A program made the position numbers and the translations under genes. Shown here in pieces: positions 61,198 to 64,000 of a stretch of 64,000 bases of DNA. Location of the stretch: positions 3,282,887 to 3,346,886 of the forward strand of contig NZ_LT732548.1 of the NCBI RefSeq assembly GCF_900155685.1. Reading direction: 5' to 3'. The notes under the pieces are model-generated. The model had not been told where the DNA came from and searched no databases. It saw only the letters and a list, made by a program, of their open reading frames with translations. Each line of letters starts with the position of its first letter. The first letter of the stretch is position 1. This DNA comes from Paenibacillus bouchesdurhonensis (GTDB lineage Bacteria > Bacillota > Bacilli > Paenibacillales > Paenibacillaceae).

Positions 61198-63906
61198 TCA
61201 AGAAGATATTTTTCCGAGTTTAAACTGCTCCATAGATATCAGAACTTCGCGCGGCTTGCTGCCCTCATAAGGACCAACGATGCCCCGTGCCTCCATGGAA
61301 TCAATCAGTCTGGCTGCACGAGTGTAGCCGATACGCATCCTTCTTTGCAGCAGCGATACCGATGCCTGCTTCGCTTCCAGGATAATCTGCACGGCCTGAT
61401 CAAACAGCTCGTCCACGATTTCTTCCGTTTCCTGCACCTCATCATCCACTTCAGGAACGAGGCTGTCATCATACTCGGCCTGGCCTTGTCCGCGAACATA
61501 ACCCACGATCGCCTCAACCTCCTGATCGCTCATGAAAGCGCCTTGTACACGGATCGGCTTCGAAGCTCCCATCGGCATGAAGAGCATATCCCCGCGCCCG
61601 AGAAGTTTCTCCGCACCAGCCATATCCAGAATCGTGCGAGAGTCTACTTGAGATGATACGCCAAAAGCGATGCGTGATGGAATATTCGCTTTAATGACAC
61701 CCGTAATGACATCGACGGAAGGGCGCTGCGTAGCAATAATGAGGTGGATGCCTGCAGCCCGGGCCATCTGCGCCAAGCGGGCAATCGCGTCCTCAACATC
61801 ATTCGCCGCGACCATCATTAAATCAGCAAGCTCATCGACGATGACGACAATATAAGAAAGGACGGCTTCCGGATTATCCTTCATCATCAAATTATAGCCT
61901 TCCACATTTCGGGCACCGGATTTAGAGAACAGCTCGTAACGCTTCTCCATTTCAACGACAATCTTCTTGAGCGCCAGCGAAGCACGTTTCGGATCGGTAA
62001 CTACAGGAGCAAGCAGATGTGGAATTCCATTATACACATTAAGCTCAACCATTTTGGGATCGACCATCAGGAACTTCACTTCATCCGGCTTCGCTTTGTA
62101 TAAAATACTCGTAATAATCCCGTTGATGCATACCGACTTTCCAGAGCCAGTTGCCCCGGCAACTAGTAAATGGGGCATCTTGGCGAGATTTCCGACAATC
62201 GTCTGCCCGGAAATATCCCGCCCGAAGGCGATGGACAGCTTCGATTCGGCATCCTGGAACACAGGTGTCTCCATCACTTCCCGCATCGTCACCAGGGAGA
62301 CCTCATTATTCGGCACCTCGATTCCGATTGCGGATTTGCCGGGAATCGGCGCTTCCATACGAATATCCTTAGCGGCGAGCGCCAGAGCGATATCATCCGT
62401 CAAATTCACAATCCGGCTCACCTTCACCCCGATATCCGGCTGAATTTCGTACCTCGTTACGGCAGGGCCTCGAACGACCTCCAGCACGCGCGCTCGTACT
62501 CCAAAGCTCTCGAGCGTTGCCTCGAGTTTGCGGGCCGTCTGTTTATAATCCGCCTGATCCCCAGCCTTGCCGCCACCGGCAGGCTTCGAAAGCAAGCGGA
62601 ATGGCGGCAGCTTATATGGTTTAGGAGCCGGCTTCGGCGGAGGTGCTGCTTCCTCAAGTTTATCCTCTGAATTATTCTCGTCACCTGATATTTCTTCGGC
62701 GATTCCTCCAGGAGCCTTAGCCTCCTCACTGGAAGCTTCCTCTGCCTGCGCTTCCGTCTCAGGCAAGTCCAAGTCCTGGCTAAGCGAAATATCCTCTGGC
62801 GCCGATTCTGCATCCTCCGGCCATAACGCCGCTCCTTCAACCTGCTCATCCCCTTCGGGCTCAACATCATGCGCACGGCCTTCAAGATGAATGTTGTCGA
62901 AGAAATCACGGATAATAGGGCCTACGTCCCCTTGCTCTTCTTGAGCGAGCGGTTCACCGGTTAATGGATCGAATCTGGCAACCGTAGACTCCGAAGAATT
63001 TTCTCCATATTCTAGCGCATTCCAGTCCACATCAGAGCGTTGCTGATCGCCTTGATCGACGAGTTCCCCGTCCATACCTTCCTGCATTTCCGCAGCCGTT
63101 GCTGCCGGCTTTGGACGAGGCTTAAAATTAAACAGTTGGAAGAACACCGGCTTGTTTCTCGGCTGAGGAGGCGCAGTAAACTCCTCTTCCTCCTCATCTT
63201 CATATCCCGCACTCTGTACCGGCTCTGCAGAAGGCCTTTTGGATTTGCTATTGACAGGGACGGGCCTCAGCAATTTCAGCTTTCGGCTGAAATTCGTTCC
63301 CAACCCGCCTAAATGTTTACGAATGAGACGAAATAATTCGACATAAGACAAGCCTGTAATTAACATGAAGCTGATCGCCATCATAACGATCATAATCAGT
63401 TTTGCACCAGCAATGCCAAATAGGGAATACAGCAGAGCAAATTCCAGGCCGCCTATATACCCTCCGCTTATATCCAAGCCGAGAAGGCTAAACCCGGTAT
63501 CTCCCAGCGTAGGCTCGAATAAAGCTGTTTGGAGATCATGGTGAATTTGCGACATAATGTTGCCTGCTGACAAAGACACCGATGGAGCCAACTTCTTCTC
63601 CATAGCAAATATCGTGCTCATGAGCACGAGTGACAACACAGCGAGCAGCGCTCCACTGCGACGCGTATTCCAGCGAGACGGCCATTTCCGGCTAATCATC
63701 ACACTAAGTCCAATAAAAATCCCGATCAAAGGAATGACAAAATAAAACTTGCCCAGAACAAGTGCGGACATTTTCGATAATGTCCTACCTACCGCAGCTT
63801 CCCCGGACAAGGCAATGATCGATAAAGTAATCAGGATGATCCCATAAATCTCATACTTGAGCATACTGCCCAGTGCTGCCTTTTTTTTCTTCTTTTTTCG
63901 TGCCAA
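61198..63906 (-). CDS. ftsK: DNA translocase FtsK/SpoIIIE
   Basis: A 902-aa DNA pump. Basic start [13 protein letters not shown], four membrane helices (residues about 20-190), an acidic low-complexity linker (DEEEEEEF, then Glu/Asp/Ala/Pro-rich up to about residue 440), and the motor: Walker A GATGSGKS at about residues 584-591, Walker [33 protein letters not shown] (in part), and a C-terminal gamma winged helix ([20 protein letters not shown]). It moves chromosomes at the division or sporulation septum. Start is TTG with GGGGGTGATC. In sporulating Bacillales this is the SpoIIIE gene; a separate SftA may exist elsewhere. Confidence 0.96.
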   Translation of the reverse strand: MARKKKKKKAALGSMLKYEIYGIILITLSIIALSGEAAVGRTLSKMSALVLGKFYFVIPLIGIFIGLSVMISRKWPSRWNTRRSGALLAVLSLVLMSTIFAMEKKLAPSVSLSAGNIMSQIHHDLQTALFEPTLGDTGFSLLGLDISGGYIGGLEFALLYSLFGIAGAKLIMIVMMAISFMLITGLSYVELFRLIRKHLGGLGTNFSRKLKLLRPVPVNSKSKRPSAEPVQSAGYEDEEEEEFTAPPQPRNKPVFFQLFNFKPRPKPAATAAEMQEGMDGELVDQGDQQRSDVDWNALEYGENSSESTVARFDPLTGEPLAQEEQGDVGPIIRDFFDNIHLEGRAHDVEPEGDEQVEGAALWPEDAESAPEDISLSQDLDLPETEAQAEEASSEEAKAPGGIAEEISGDENNSEDKLEEAAPPPKPAPKPYKLPPFRLLSKPAGGGKAGDQADYKQTARKLEATLESFGVRARVLEVVRGPAVTRYEIQPDIGVKVSRIVNLTDDIALALAAKDIRMEAPIPGKSAIGIEVPNNEVSLVTMREVMETPVFQDAESKLSIAFGRDISGQTIVGNLAKMPHLLVAGATGSGKSVCINGIITSILYKAKPDEVKFLMVDPKMVELNVYNGIPHLLAPVVTDPKRASLALKKIVVEMEKRYELFSKSGARNVEGYNLMMKDNPEAVLSYIVVIVDELADLMMVAANDVEDAIARLAQMARAAGIHLIIATQRPSVDVITGVIKANIPSRIAFGVSSQVDSRTILDMAGAEKLLGRGDMLFMPMGASKPIRVQGAFMSDQEVEAIVGYVRGQGQAEYDDSLVPEVDDEVQETEEIVDELFDQAVQIILEAKQASVSLLQRRMRIGYTRAARLIDSMEARGIVGPYEGSKPREVLISMEQFKLGKISS

Positions 63907-63930
63907 ACGAAGATCACCCCCTAGATGAAT

Positions 63931-63939
63931 ATTATACCA
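63931..63939 (-). promoter_or_regulatory. Extended -10 promoter of ftsK
   Basis: Minus strand TGG TATAAT (TGn plus perfect -10), 24 bases before the TTG start. No good -35, as expected for an extended -10 promoter. Confidence 0.6.
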
Positions 63940-64000
63940 TAATCACCGGGGGCAACCTATAGGACTCTTATTGTTTATTTAATATAGGCACAAACGAAAT

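Overview
The window looks like a chromosomal segment of a spore-forming, low-to-mid GC Bacillales, most probably Paenibacillus or a close relative. Three things point there. The recA neighbourhood follows the Bacillus order (ftsK/spoIIIE, ymfF, ymfH, ymfI, ymfJ, rodZ/ymfM, pgsA, cinA, recA, rny, ymdB, spoVS, miaB, ricA). There are many spore genes (sleB, spoVS, spoVAC, spoVAD, ftsK/spoIIIE). Ribosome binding sites are strong GGAGG types and TTG starts are frequent. I see no tRNA, rRNA, CRISPR array, insertion sequence or prophage.

Layout. 1-10.2 kb, minus strand: a cut response regulator, mgtC, metE under a cobalamin riboswitch, a homologue of the replication terminator protein Rtp, a NarL-type regulator, hrpB, a short-chain dehydrogenase and a two-gene unit of unknown function. 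10.2-14.2 kb, plus strand: a 79-aa orphan protein, a decayed MFS transporter (minus strand), an esterase, a YpdA-type flavoprotein and a DUF441 membrane protein. 14.2-22.5 kb: an ABC exporter with a kinase-like gene (minus), two small conserved genes, then a heterodimeric BmrC/BmrD-type exporter behind a leader with its own promoter, a 39-codon ORF and a terminator. 22.5-26.3 kb: SLH-domain protein, Cys-rich copper-storage-like protein, CobW/COG0523 GTPase, MoaB and a lipoprotein.

26.4-36.9 kb, minus: an acrylyl-CoA reductase-like enzyme, a pyruvate:ferredoxin-type oxidoreductase built as two fusion proteins, an NAD salvage module (pncA, pncB and a NUDIX protein resembling NrtR), a thioesterase, ricA and miaB. 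37.2-40 kb: a plus-strand spore island (YetF-like, spoVAC, spoVAD) with a divergent DUF1657 gene. 40-44.6 kb, minus: PduL-type phosphotransacylase, a second 2-oxoacid:ferredoxin oxidoreductase (korAB) and a dipeptidase. 44.7-64 kb, minus: spoVS, ymdB, rny, recX, recA, cinA, pgsA, rimO, yajQ, a 53-aa membrane protein, rodZ, ymfJ, ymfI, ymfH, ymfF, sleB and ftsK.

How the genes fit together. The two ferredoxin-linked oxidoreductases plus PduL could form a route from 2-oxoacids through acyl-CoA to acyl-phosphate. pncA, pncB and the NUDIX protein form a nicotinamide salvage unit with a likely self-encoded regulator. The last third is a housekeeping block for DNA repair, RNA decay, phospholipid synthesis and sporulation. 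The observations most worth following are the exporter attenuator, the Rtp homologue with an operator on its own promoter, the apparent AUU start of ymdB, the GC-rich repeats upstream of recA, and the spoVA cluster without spoVAEb.
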